From Caldiserica bacterium UBA4770 (GTDB lineage: Bacteria > Caldisericota > Caldisericia > Caldisericales > Caldisericaceae), in contig DHHO01000020.1 in assembly GCA_002403335.1 (NCBI GenBank), positions 17,184 through 39,199 on the forward strand: a stretch of DNA of 22,016 bases, in the 5' to 3' direction. Made by a program: the position numbers and the translations under genes. Shown piece after piece: positions 1-8,445 of this stretch. Every line of letters begins with the position of its first letter. Position 1 is the first letter of the stretch. The notes under the pieces were generated by a model that was not told the origin of the DNA, ran no database searches, and saw only the letters and a program-made list of their open reading frames with translations.

Positions 1-322
<322 letters not shown>

Positions 323-363
323 ACTATACCTCATGCAGTTTTGAGGGTACAATAATTTTTATT

Positions 364-485
<122 letters not shown>

Positions 486-762
486 TTTTTTTATTTATAA
501 GGTAGGTTTGAAATTCTGAATGATGGTAAGAAATCAGCCTCAGGCATTCCTGAAGCATGCAAGAAGAGGTGTTTAATCAGAACTTCTATAAAGAAACAAA
601 AACTCTAATGAAGGCTCTTTTCTGGGGAAAGATCACTTAAAAGTTAGAGTCCATTAAAGTCTATGAGAGAACGCTATCACAAAATCTTGATTTAAGATTT
701 TATTTATCCGTAAGGGAAGATATACTTATTTTTTTACTATCCAAGAGTAAGAGATGCTCTTT
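486..762 (+). other. Gene-free tail of the rRNA operon with nested inverted repeats
   Basis: No convincing coding region is present. The only short ATG frame (520-576, 18 codons) has no ribosome binding site. The stretch holds several inverted repeats. ACTCTAA (602-608) pairs with TTAGAGT (644-650) and encloses a 7-bp hairpin, 616-622 with 626-632. There is an AT-rich 8-bp hairpin at 681-701, and AAGAG-ATG-CTCTT at 749-761, just beyond the stop of the opposing trhA gene. It could be an rRNA precursor trailer, a small RNA or terminator debris. No known RNA family was recognised. Confidence 0.4.
681..706 (+). terminator. Possible terminator of the rRNA operon
   Basis: AAAATCTT (681-688) and AAGATTTT (694-701) form an 8-bp perfect hairpin with a 5-nt loop, followed by a T-rich stretch. 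The stem is very AT-rich, so it would be a weak intrinsic terminator. Its place between the rRNA genes and the opposing trhA gene suits that role. Confidence 0.35.
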
Positions 763-1416
763 TTAAACGTATATTAGGATTGCAAAATAATGTGCTATGC
801 TACCTGCCAGGACAAAGAAGTGCCAGATAAGGTGGTTATATTTCATTCTCTGGAATGCATAAAAGACTACCCCTGATGTGTAAAAAATTCCTCCCAATCC
901 AATTAATATGAGACCTCCTCTGGCAATATTTAACGCGAGAGGTTTTATTACAAAGACAATAAGCCATCCCATAACAATATAGATTGTTGTCGAAAGGACA
1001 GGAAACCTATTTATAAAGATGCTCTTAAATATAATGCCTCCAATAGCAATAGCCCAGATTATTATAAATATAGTCCACCCTAACTTTCCAGAGATTGTTA
1101 CAAGGGCAAATGGTGTATAAGTGCCTGCAATGAGGAGGAAAATTGATACATGGTCAAAGGTTTTAAATACTCTTCTTAGTGTACCAGTATTTGTTTTAGC
1201 CGACACGGCATGATAAAGAGTGGATGAAGTATAAAGTAGAATAAGACTTATTCCATAGATCAAGAAGCTAAAAATTTTGATAGGGTCTCTACTTTGTACT
1301 GACTTCAGGATAAGAAAAACCAGTCCTACAATTGCAAAACCTGTTCCTGCTAAGTGAGAAATACTGTTTCCTATCTCCTCTTTTCTGGAGGGGACTTTCT
1401 GTACTATTTTTCGCAT
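763..1416 (-). CDS. trhA: Hemolysin III / TrhA family seven-helix membrane protein (PAQR superfamily)
   Basis: A 217-residue integral membrane protein with about seven hydrophobic helices. PAQR-family metal-site residues are in place: S65-xxx-H69 in the SSTLYH motif, D88 in FDH, and H195-xxx-H199 (HLIWH). N-terminal NSISHLAG and the IAGTYTPF motif near 96-103 are typical of the hemolysin III/YqfA group. The family is linked to membrane fluidity and energetics in E. coli TrhA; true haemolytic activity is doubtful. Length is normal. The start is the only Met near the N-terminus. It has no Shine-Dalgarno, but a -10 box TATAAT lies 7 nt before the ATG, so the mRNA may be leaderless. It is a single gene, divergent from the Dna2-like gene. 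Confidence 0.93.
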   Translation of the reverse strand: MRKIVQKVPSRKEEIGNSISHLAGTGFAIVGLVFLILKSVQSRDPIKIFSFLIYGISLILLYTSSTLYHAVSAKTNTGTLRRVFKTFDHVSIFLLIAGTYTPFALVTISGKLGWTIFIIIWAIAIGGIIFKSIFINRFPVLSTTIYIVMGWLIVFVIKPLALNIARGGLILIGLGGIFYTSGVVFYAFQRMKYNHLIWHFFVLAGSIAHYFAILIYV

Positions 1417-1423
1417 TGAATTA

Positions 1424-1451
1424 ATTATAAACAGTGAAGATTATTTTGCAA
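1424..1451 (-). promoter_or_regulatory. Promoter of trhA, predicted leaderless
   Basis: On the minus strand, TTGCAA (1451-1446), a 16-nt spacer, then a perfect TATAAT (1429-1424), with 7 nt to the ATG. Transcription would start at or beside the start codon, which fits the lack of a ribosome binding site. Confidence 0.65.
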
Positions 1452-1528
1452 GAGATGTAGTTCCTCTTAAAAGCCCGAAAAGCTTGATTATCACTCAAGA
1501 AAGAGGACTTTAACAAGAAAATATAAAT

Positions 1529-1555
1529 TTGACTTTACAAAAAATTTAATATAAT
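1529..1555 (+). promoter_or_regulatory. Promoter of the Dna2-like gene
   Basis: TTGACT (1529-1534) and a perfect TATAAT (1550-1555), separated by 15 nt. The predicted start near 1562 leaves a very short leader carrying the Shine-Dalgarno GGGAGG (1563-1568). Confidence 0.6.
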
Positions 1556-1573
1556 GGAGTAAGGGAGGAAACG

Positions 1574-3739
1574 ATGGATATAAAAGGCAAGGTCCAAAAC
1601 ATAGCGAAAAACAGAGATTTTTACATCTTTAATATAGTTACAAAGGATGGGGGAAGAAAGGTTTTATCGGCAAAAGAAATACCAGAAATTCAAAAGGGAA
1701 CGAGGGTGTCTTTTACAGATCTTGTTGAGGAAAAAGGTATGTTTGGCCGGAAGAAGTTTATTGTTAAGGAGGACACACTTATTGCCCTTTTCCCCTCTAT
1801 ATATCTTGAACCCCAGGAGGTAGATCTTGCCAACATATGTCGCTACATTCCCTTCTTATCGGAATTCTTCTCGGAAAAAGTTGAGGTTCACCATAAAGAA
1901 ATGGATTTTTATAATTCGATAAGAGGATATGAGATAGAGAACGAAAAGGTAAGAGACCTTGTCGAAAGATTTCCTAAGGATATAAAGTCAAAATTTAGTT
2001 ATAAAAACTTTGAATTATCAAGTAAATTTGGGGTATTATTATATGATACACTTTATTTTGGAAGAGTCCCTGCTGTTTTTAAAGGGAACGAAATGAAGGC
2101 AAAGTTTCAATCAATTGCAAGTAAAAGTGATAAATTTATTATCATCGATGAAGATTCAGGAAAACTGAATGAATTCGATATAAATATCATTGAAAAAAAG
2201 AATCTACTTGATTTAAGAAATAACATTGCTCTTTCAGTTAACTCACCCTCGCATAAAGAACTTCTTGAATATAATTGCAGTGATTTATGCCCCCTCCTTA
2301 ATTATTGTAAGAGAGTCTTCGAATCTCAGGAGAGCTTTGATATCTTTGAAAAGAAGTTCAACGAATTCCTCAGGAATGAAATGAAGAATAGAAGAGCTTG
2401 GGTTAAACAGTTAAGGGAAGGGAATCATCCCAGGAGGGGCAGTGTCGAGATTTATGCTGTGGAGAATAAACCTCTCTCAATCAATGCAAAGATATCAAAT
2501 AACGAGGCTTTTTTAAAGAAAGGAGAGGAAGTTCTTGTTATAGAAAGGCCACCCCTTGATAGAATCACATTTGGCAATGTGCAAAAGATAGGTTATGATA
2601 AAATATTATTGAGTACGGAGACAGGAACGGTCAATCCCGAGCTTGTTGCTCCTTCTGTGAAAAGGTCTGAAATGCACAGGGGTTTTTTTGAACTTCTATA
2701 TTCAGGAAATCCCCTTAAGGGTCTTTTTATAGAGAAAAAGATAGTTGAAGCGATACCGTATTCAATTGAAAGTTATTTCGAAGACGAGGATCAGAACAAG
2801 GCTATAAGTTTGATTCTTTCGGAGAACCCTATTGCTACTATTAGAGGAGAAGGAGGGAGTGGGAAAAAGTTTGTTGTAAAGGAGTCTCTTAAAAGGATGG
2901 AGGGGGAAGTACGTATTGCAATTCTTACAGATTCAAGAAAAGATGAGTTTGAGAGTTATTTCAAGGAGTTTGAGTTTGTAAAGGTCTTCAGGATAGAAGA
3001 AAATGAGTACTACTTGAGCCCTCGAGTATATGATTGCACATTCCTGTTCTTATTAAAACCTCTGGGGGAAGAGATGATTTTAGAAATTGCAGGGAGGTGC
3101 AATAAACTTGTTATCCTTACAAATAATACAGAACAAAAATACTCTTTTGAAGAGAATATTCCCGAAAGTCTTAAGATAAGTCTCAAAACTTCTCATAGAT
3201 TCGGAAGGCATATTCTTCACTTTATAAGCCCACTTCTCTTCTCCCCAATGACCGAAAAAGACGATGTCCTGTTCACAGTTCCAAATATGGATGTCGTCGA
3301 TGGTAAATTTGCAGACCTTGTTAACCCCGAGAAGTTCGTCCAGTTTGTTGAAGTAAAAGGCCATACTTCTGGCAAGAAAAATAGATGGAATTTAGAGGAA
3401 GGCAATCTTACGGTTGATATAATAACTGAATTTATAAAAGGGGGAGTGGGCAGGGATACAATTGAAGTAGTGGTCCCTTACGAGAGACAGAAGGCACTTG
3501 TTGAACAGATCTTTGAAACAAGAAATATGGAACCTGCCAGTATATTTGAGGTTGAAGATAGTCATGAGCGAGACATTGTTATTTTAAACCTTGTTGATAC
3601 TAAAGATGTAAGATCGTCTCTTAAGGACAATCATATGTTGAGTTTCGCTCTTTCGAGAGCAACAAGCAAACTCATTATTATAGGAGACAAGAATATTGTA
3701 AAGATAAGTGAAAGTTTTTCTAAGCTTTTTAAAAAATAA
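1574..3739 (+). CDS. Dna2-like Fe-S nuclease-helicase relative with eroded catalytic motifs
   Basis: A 721-residue protein with the outline of Dna2/UPF1-type superfamily 1 enzymes. Residues 1-75 could be a small beta-barrel. C89 plus C235-x3-C-x5-C245, preceded by LLDLRNNIAL, resemble the split cysteine cluster of Dna2/Cas4 nucleases. Around 152-170, GVLLYD and VPAVFK sit where the nuclease GxxD and ExK motifs belong, but the Glu is missing. Q motif DQNKAI is at 406-411. The Walker A region reads GEGGSGKK (425-432), with Lys replacing the usual Thr/Ser. No DExx box or GDxxQ motif is seen before TSHRFG. The second RecA domain is better preserved: VVVPYERQ (632-639), VEDSHERDIVIL (660-671) and FALSRATSKLIIIG (691-704). 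The fold call is fairly sure; loss of ATPase and nuclease activity is inference. ATG follows Shine-Dalgarno GGGAGG. Confidence 0.7.
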   Translation: MDIKGKVQNIAKNRDFYIFNIVTKDGGRKVLSAKEIPEIQKGTRVSFTDLVEEKGMFGRKKFIVKEDTLIALFPSIYLEPQEVDLANICRYIPFLSEFFSEKVEVHHKEMDFYNSIRGYEIENEKVRDLVERFPKDIKSKFSYKNFELSSKFGVLLYDTLYFGRVPAVFKGNEMKAKFQSIASKSDKFIIIDEDSGKLNEFDINIIEKKNLLDLRNNIALSVNSPSHKELLEYNCSDLCPLLNYCKRVFESQESFDIFEKKFNEFLRNEMKNRRAWVKQLREGNHPRRGSVEIYAVENKPLSINAKISNNEAFLKKGEEVLVIERPPLDRITFGNVQKIGYDKILLSTETGTVNPELVAPSVKRSEMHRGFFELLYSGNPLKGLFIEKKIVEAIPYSIESYFEDEDQNKAISLILSENPIATIRGEGGSGKKFVVKESLKRMEGEVRIAILTDSRKDEFESYFKEFEFVKVFRIEENEYYLSPRVYDCTFLFLLKPLGEEMILEIAGRCNKLVILTNNTEQKYSFEENIPESLKISLKTSHRFGRHILHFISPLLFSPMTEKDDVLFTVPNMDVVDGKFADLVNPEKFVQFVEVKGHTSGKKNRWNLEEGNLTVDIITEFIKGGVGRDTIEVVVPYERQKALVEQIFETRNMEPASIFEVEDSHERDIVILNLVDTKDVRSSLKDNHMLSFALSRATSKLIIIGDKNIVKISESFSKLFKK

Positions 3740-3762
3740 TGACTATCTCTTAAAAAGTTTTT
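3725..3762. terminator. Possible terminator between convergent genes
   Basis: CTTTTTAA (3725-3732) and TTAAAAAG (3750-3757) are an 8-bp perfect inverted repeat with a 17-nt loop, followed on the + strand by TTTTT. It overlaps the 3' ends of both convergent genes, which are only 3 nt apart. It is AT-only apart from one pair, so it is weak evidence. Confidence 0.4.
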
Positions 3763-4933
3763 GAAATTTTCTCCCTATATATCGTGCAACAATCTTCCCT
3801 GTTCTTAAGATAAGTGGAAAACCTGCTCTCCAGGGTTCATCAATCCTTCCGTAAGTTGTGAGAATCTTCGTTACATTTATACGATTCAGCTCTTTTATTA
3901 TTTCCGACTTATCTATATCAGTAATTGTCGTGTAAATATCTCTTAATGTGCGTTCTCTTTCGATCTCTCTTCCTATAACAGGATGCCAGAGCCTCTCATA
4001 TTCTTTAAGTGTATTTCTTGAAAAATCATTCTTTTCCAGAGCCTTGAGAATGACTTCTGATGCAAAGAAAGCAGATAGAGTTCCCGTATAAAGACCTCCT
4101 CCTGAAAACGGTTTTACCTGAAATGCAGCATCCCCAACAAGGATAACATTGTCTTTTATGCTTTCCCTTGCCAGCCCTATTGGAATATGCCATATGACTC
4201 TCTTAGAGGCGTAAATTGTAGCTCCCTTTAATAAATCCCATTCATTGCAAAGCCGATGAAAAAGCTCCAGGAGATTTTCATTTCTGTCTGTACCAAGCCC
4301 TATTCTTGCCCTGTCTCCGTTTATTGGAATAACCCAGGAAAACCAGTTATGGGCAATGTTGTTATTCATATAAATATATACAAGGTGAGGGTTATCTGTT
4401 TTGAAATCCGTTTCCACCTGAATTGTCTTGATGTCTTCGGTAGGTTTCTCATTGAAAGCGAACAATTTTTTTACAGAGAAAGAACCTCCTGTGGCAATAA
4501 CCACAATCCTTGTGTCTATGAAATCCTCATTATTATCAATAAAGATCCTGAGACAATCTTTTCTTCTTTCAAAACTTTTTATACGAGAGTTAAGTATATA
4601 TTTTGCTCCCTTTGATAGTGCCATCCTATAGGCAAATTGGTCATAGCCTGTTCTATCAATGACATATGCATATGCTATGTCGTTTTTAAATGTATATGAG
4701 GCTGTATCAAAGGAGTAGACAGTACCTCCCATTATTCTATTAAGAATCAAATGTTCCGGTACAGCGCCAAGGTCGATGAAGTCCCGAGATACAAGGCCAG
4801 AACAATGACTTGGAAATCCTATTTCCTCTTTTCTTTCGATGACACAGGTCGAAGCACCGTTCTGTGCAAGCAACCTTGCAACAGTAGAGCCAATAGGACC
4901 TCCTCCGACAATCACAACATCAAAACTTGCCAT
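3743..4933 (-). CDS. Geranylgeranyl reductase family FAD-dependent oxidoreductase
   Basis: A 396-residue flavoprotein of the p-hydroxybenzoate-hydroxylase fold. The N-terminal dinucleotide-binding motif is VVIVGGGPIGS (6-16). A conserved Cys-containing segment, SHCSGLVS (42-49), and the second FAD motif VGDAAFQVKPFSGGG (266-280) are typical of the geranylgeranyl reductase family. Family members reduce isoprenoid double bonds in lipids or chlorophyll; the substrate here is unknown, and a role in membrane isoprenoids or quinones is inference. The methylglyoxal synthase gene lies 24 nt upstream on the same strand. There is no Shine-Dalgarno. A TTGAAT/TAAAAT promoter ends 6 nt before the ATG, so it may have its own leaderless transcript as well as any read-through. 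Confidence 0.87.
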   Translation of the reverse strand: MASFDVVIVGGGPIGSTVARLLAQNGASTCVIERKEEIGFPSHCSGLVSRDFIDLGAVPEHLILNRIMGGTVYSFDTASYTFKNDIAYAYVIDRTGYDQFAYRMALSKGAKYILNSRIKSFERRKDCLRIFIDNNEDFIDTRIVVIATGGSFSVKKLFAFNEKPTEDIKTIQVETDFKTDNPHLVYIYMNNNIAHNWFSWVIPINGDRARIGLGTDRNENLLELFHRLCNEWDLLKGATIYASKRVIWHIPIGLARESIKDNVILVGDAAFQVKPFSGGGLYTGTLSAFFASEVILKALEKNDFSRNTLKEYERLWHPVIGREIERERTLRDIYTTITDIDKSEIIKELNRINVTKILTTYGRIDEPWRAGFPLILRTGKIVARYIGRKFQKLFKR

Positions 4934-4939
4934 GCTTTA

Positions 4940-4968
4940 ATTTTAATAAAAAGAGGTTTAAAATTCAA
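4940..4968 (-). promoter_or_regulatory. Promoter of the reductase gene, predicted leaderless
   Basis: On the minus strand TTGAAT (4968-4963), 17-nt spacer, TAAAAT (4945-4940), then 6 nt to the ATG. It overlaps the end of mgsA. The region is AT-rich, so chance matches are a concern. Confidence 0.45.
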
Positions 4969-5407
4969 TTCTTCGCTTGAGGTACTCGCTATAATCCTTT
5001 AAAATTGGTTTATACTCGGAATTAAAAAGAGGTGAGGAGATAAGAAAATCTGCGGTGGCTCTATTACATGCTGAGGGAACATTATACAGGGTTGCGATTC
5101 TCAAGAGTGCCTTCACATCAACATCATGAGGTTGTGGCTCCATTGGATCCCAGAAGAATATAAGATAATCAATCTTTCCCTCGGTAATCCTTGCGCTCAA
5201 CTCCACATCTCCACCAAGGGGGCCTGATTTAAGCATCTCAATATCGCAATCAATTCCTTTTTCCTTAAGCGCTTTTTTAACCAGTCTTCCTGTTGTTCCT
5301 GTGCAGACAAGCCTGCAGGAGGACAGTGTTCCCCAGTTAAATTCCACCCATTCGATAAGATCTTTCTTTTCCCTGTCATGGGCAACAAGGGCAATTGTTT
5401 TTTCCAT
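4958..5407 (-). CDS. mgsA: Methylglyoxal synthase
   Basis: A 149-residue cytoplasmic lyase that converts dihydroxyacetone phosphate to methylglyoxal and phosphate, a glycolytic bypass. The residues that matter in E. coli MgsA align without gaps: H10 and D11 in VAHD, phosphate-binding TGTTG (36-40), D67 in SGPLGGD, D87 in FFWDP, H94 and D97 in PHDVD. Length is typical. It precedes the flavoprotein gene and probably forms a two-gene unit with it. No Shine-Dalgarno is present. A -10 box ends 5 nt before the ATG, which suggests a leaderless mRNA. Confidence 0.96.
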   Translation of the reverse strand: MEKTIALVAHDREKKDLIEWVEFNWGTLSSCRLVCTGTTGRLVKKALKEKGIDCDIEMLKSGPLGGDVELSARITEGKIDYLIFFWDPMEPQPHDVDVKALLRIATLYNVPSACNRATADFLISSPLFNSEYKPILKDYSEYLKRRIEF

Positions 5408-5412
5408 ATGTT

Positions 5413-5440
5413 ATTTTAAACTATTTACTTGTAGTCTCAA
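5413..5440 (-). promoter_or_regulatory. Promoter of mgsA, predicted leaderless, with a palindrome at the -35 box
   Basis: On the minus strand TTGAGA (5440-5435), 16-nt spacer, TAAAAT (5418-5413), then 5 nt to the ATG. The -35 box is part of the small palindrome CTCAA-GTT-TTGAG, which could be an operator. Confidence 0.55.
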
Positions 5441-5599
5441 AACTTGAGTGATTCTTATACGAAAGAAAAGTGCCAGAAACTTTTATGACCACTCTCCTTT
5501 ATTATAAGCGACAGGTTTTTGAAGATCACTGTGTAATTAGTTGAACAATTCAGCAATAAGTTTATATGAGAATAGCCAATAATTATTTCTTAATCGATA

Positions 5600-5623
5600 T
5601 ATAATATTAAATAAGAAGGGGAG
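5600..5623 (+). promoter_or_regulatory. -10 box and ribosome binding site of the 5627 lipoprotein gene
   Basis: A perfect TATAAT at 5600-5605 has no clear -35 partner. The Shine-Dalgarno AAGGGGAG (5616-5623) sits 3 nt before the ATG. Unlike the opposing genes, this one has a short normal leader. Confidence 0.45.
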
Positions 5624-5626
5624 ATA

Positions 5627-6523
5627 ATGATAAAGAGCGCTTTTATCTTCATAGAGGTTGTTTTAGTGCTTCTGAACATTACAGGATGCACGAAGAATAA
5701 ACCTTATAGAATTATTGAAAGCATTGACATTCCCAAAAGTCCCGGCGAATGGACATATCAGCACGACAATGCAAGATTTGAGTTTCATTTCGGCAACGGC
5801 GGGGAAGGCGAAGAAGGATTACTTGTTGCATTCGATAATCGTGATCTGATTTACAGAAGTGAAACATCCGGGGAGTTTGTAAGCCTGCTATCCTTTGAAT
5901 ATAAAGATGATACATATATCATTATTACTGAATATTCACAGGGGGAAGGTTGTTGTTTTACTGAGGTTTTTTTCGTTATAAACGATGGTTCTCTTGAGTA
6001 TTTGCAAGAACTATTCACTGGAAAATACCGGATAGATGAAGATGGTTTCAAAATTCGAAACGGCGACCTCTACTTATCGTATGAAGATGGGAGGTTTGTG
6101 GGGTTTTCTAACATTCCTTTCACTTTTTCTCACAGGATGACATTTACACAATATCTTGCTCTAAATGGAAGGGAGATTAAGCCTTCAAACGAATTGTTTA
6201 AAGAAGAATATCTCAAAAGAATGCGCTTTCTTCAAACTGATGTTGATAAATTGTACGTAGATGTTTCTGATAGGTCAGTGGAAGAGGTTAATGAAAAGTA
6301 TGAAGGACTCTTTCACATGGAATGGTTATCATTTGTTTTAGGAATATCGGCAAACTGCTATATGGGAGAGGGGGAGAAAAATGCACTTCGGATGTTTGAT
6401 GAATACTTCGAGAAGTTTAGAGAATATTCCCCTCGTACTTATGAAGAAAAAGACAAGATTAAAAATGAGTTTTTAAGAATTATGAGGGAAGCTAACCCTT
6501 ACCTTCAATTGCAACCCTTATGA
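5627..6523 (+). CDS. Predicted lipoprotein of unknown function
   Basis: I do not recognise the family. The 298-residue product begins with a type II signal peptide ending in the lipobox I-T-G-C (Cys21), so it is likely exported and lipid-anchored. Glu10 inside the hydrophobic core is unusual. The mature part first has an aromatic-rich, beta-type region (about 30-175). It resembles the beta-rich lipoproteins that report on salts or metabolites, but this is only an impression, and it contains a vicinal Cys pair, GEGCCF. The C-terminal third is helical and charged. It stands alone between divergent mgsA and convergent pyrG, and its last 32 nt overlap the 3' end of pyrG on the other strand. Confidence 0.75.
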   Translation: MIKSAFIFIEVVLVLLNITGCTKNKPYRIIESIDIPKSPGEWTYQHDNARFEFHFGNGGEGEEGLLVAFDNRDLIYRSETSGEFVSLLSFEYKDDTYIIITEYSQGEGCCFTEVFFVINDGSLEYLQELFTGKYRIDEDGFKIRNGDLYLSYEDGRFVGFSNIPFTFSHRMTFTQYLALNGREIKPSNELFKEEYLKRMRFLQTDVDKLYVDVSDRSVEEVNEKYEGLFHMEWLSFVLGISANCYMGEGEKNALRMFDEYFEKFREYSPRTYEEKDKIKNEFLRIMREANPYLQLQPL

Positions 6524-8102
6524 AGCTTGAAAAGAGGGGATGGGGTCTTTCCGGTCTTGACTTAAATTCTGGATGTGCTTGAGTGGCAATGAAGAACCTA
6601 TGAGAGGGCAGTTCTATGAATTCAACAAGATCACCGTCTTTAGATATCCCGGCGATTGTTAAGCCATTCCTTTCAAGAAGTTCCCTGTAATTGTTGTTTA
6701 CCTCATAACGATGACGATGCCTCTCCCTCACTATCTCCACCCCGTAGATTTTTCTAACAAGGCTTCCCTCCTTGAGTAGCTCCCTGTAAGAGCCAAGTCT
6801 CATTGTGCCGCCCTTGTTTTTTATTTTTTTCTGGCTCTCCATAAGGTCAATAACAGGATATGGTGTTTCCTTATCAAACTCGGTTGAATTTGCATTCTTC
6901 AACCCACACACATTCCTTGCAAATTCAATAATAGCGCATTGTAACCCCAGACATATACCAAGGAATGGTATATTATTTTCTCTTGCATATCTTATTGCAT
7001 TAATCATTCCTTCAATGCCTCTTTCTCCAAATCCTCCAGGGACAAGAATACCATCAAGCATCCCTTTCTTTTTTAAGGAGTTAAAAACTGATGCAAAATT
7101 TTGCTGGTCAAGGCTTTCTGCATCCACCCAGTTTAATTTTACGTTTGCACTGTTTGCGATTCCTCCGTGCTTTAATGCCTCGATAAGGCTTTTATAAGCA
7201 TCCTTGAATTCAATATATTTGCCAACGATAGTTATCGTGACTTCCCTTTTTGGATTTCTAACCTTTTGTACTATCTCCTTCCAGTATTCAAGGTCTGCAC
7301 GATGCTGCGGAAGAGTTAATTTTTTCAGGAGGAGCATGCTCAGTCCCTGCGCTTCAAATCTCAAAGGAATATCATAAATAAGATCAGTATTTCTTGCCTC
7401 AATGACTGCTTCCATATCCACATCACAGAAAAGAGAAAGTTTTTCTTTTACCCTGTCACTTAAAGGAAGCTCTGTCCTTGCAAATAGAATATCAGGAGTG
7501 ATACCAATGCTTCTTAACTCCTTTACGCTGTGCTGTGTTGGCTTTGTCTTAACCTCATTGGTTGCAGCGATATAGGGAAGCAGAGATACGTGCGCATAAA
7601 TAACATTATCCTTCCCTACATCCTTTTTCATCTGCCTTATTGCCTCAAGGAATGGCTGCCCTTCAATGTCTCCCACCGTCCCTCCTATCTCTACAACGGT
7701 AATGTCGAAACCTTTTCCACGATCCTTTAAGGTGTTCTTGATCTCATCAGTAATATGAGGAATAACCTGGACTGTCTTTCCCAGATAATCACCTCTCCTT
7801 TCCTTTGTAAGGACGCTCCAGTAGATTTGTCCAGTTGTGATGCTGTTAGAAGCTTTCAAATCTGTGTTAAGAAATCTCTCGTAATTTCCAATATCAAGGT
7901 CTGTTTCTCCCCCGTCCTCTGTCACAAAAACCTCACCGTGCTCGTAAGGAGACATTGTACCCGCATCTATCTGAAGATATGGGTCAATCTTAACGAGATT
8001 TACGTTGAAGCCCCTTGCCTTCATAAGAAGACCGATTGATGAGGTAACAAGTCCCTTTCCCACAGAGGAAAGTACTCCACCAGTTACGAATATAAACTTC
8101 AT
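6492..8102 (-). CDS. pyrG: CTP synthase (glutamine-hydrolysing)
   Basis: A 536-residue enzyme making CTP from UTP, ATP and glutamine. The N-terminal synthetase domain (about 1-270) has VTGGVLSSVGKG (6-17), KIDPYLQIDAGTMSP and EDGGETDLDIGNYERF. The C-terminal class I glutamine amidotransferase domain has the oxyanion loop PGGFGERG (355-362), nucleophile C384 in GICLG, and H510/E512 in AHPEF. All catalytic residues are present and length is normal. The ATG is 1 nt beyond the stop of the upstream XRE gene, and its Shine-Dalgarno AGGAGG (minus strand, 8114-8109) lies inside that gene, so translation is probably coupled. No attenuator-like C-rich leader is seen. Confidence 0.98.
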   Translation of the reverse strand: MKFIFVTGGVLSSVGKGLVTSSIGLLMKARGFNVNLVKIDPYLQIDAGTMSPYEHGEVFVTEDGGETDLDIGNYERFLNTDLKASNSITTGQIYWSVLTKERRGDYLGKTVQVIPHITDEIKNTLKDRGKGFDITVVEIGGTVGDIEGQPFLEAIRQMKKDVGKDNVIYAHVSLLPYIAATNEVKTKPTQHSVKELRSIGITPDILFARTELPLSDRVKEKLSLFCDVDMEAVIEARNTDLIYDIPLRFEAQGLSMLLLKKLTLPQHRADLEYWKEIVQKVRNPKREVTITIVGKYIEFKDAYKSLIEALKHGGIANSANVKLNWVDAESLDQQNFASVFNSLKKKGMLDGILVPGGFGERGIEGMINAIRYARENNIPFLGICLGLQCAIIEFARNVCGLKNANSTEFDKETPYPVIDLMESQKKIKNKGGTMRLGSYRELLKEGSLVRKIYGVEIVRERHRHRYEVNNNYRELLERNGLTIAGISKDGDLVEFIELPSHRFFIATQAHPEFKSRPERPHPLFSSFIRVAIEGKG

Positions 8103-8103
8103 A

Positions 8104-8439
8104 TTATTCCTCCTTTTGCTTTTCAGAGCCCTTCATAGCTTCCTTCTTTTTTTTCGAAAGGTAGTCTATAAATGCTTCAACTGCCCTTATTTCTTCCTCT
8201 GTGAGGTCCTTCAATACATATGCATTAATTCCTTTATCTTCAATGAAATATGATGGAGGAAGTTCAAAGGCATCTGAAATTTGCTTGAGGGCCTTTATTG
8301 TAGGAGTCTTTTTACCTTGAAGAAGCTGAGAAATGTATGCCCCCGAAAGATGTGCACGCTTTGCCAGTTCCCCCTGAGACATTTTCCTTTTAATGAGAGT
8401 TTCCTTCAATCTTTCATGGAAGGTTTCTTTTATATCCAT
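8104..8439 (-). CDS. XRE-family helix-turn-helix regulator
   Basis: A 111-residue DNA-binding protein. Residues 8-64 form a Cro/C1-type HTH: MSQGELAKRAHLSGAYISQLLQG at 20-42 contains the turn and recognition helix, followed by TIKALKQISDAFELP. The C-terminal tail (LTEEEIRAVEAFIDYL, 79-94) is a likely dimerisation helix, similar to SinR-type regulators, and ends in a very charged stretch. It is the first gene of a two-gene unit with pyrG, so it may control pyrG or itself; the ligand is unknown. There is no Shine-Dalgarno. The predicted -10 box lies 6 nt from the ATG. Confidence 0.88.
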   Translation of the reverse strand: MDIKETFHERLKETLIKRKMSQGELAKRAHLSGAYISQLLQGKKTPTIKALKQISDAFELPPSYFIEDKGINAYVLKDLTEEEIRAVEAFIDYLSKKKKEAMKGSEKQKEE

Positions 8440-8445
8440 CTTTAT

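Noticed and set aside
3080..3405. Two open frames on the minus strand inside the Dna2-like gene
   Set aside because: They lack ribosome sites and any recognisable motif, and lie opposite a gene with conserved protein motifs.
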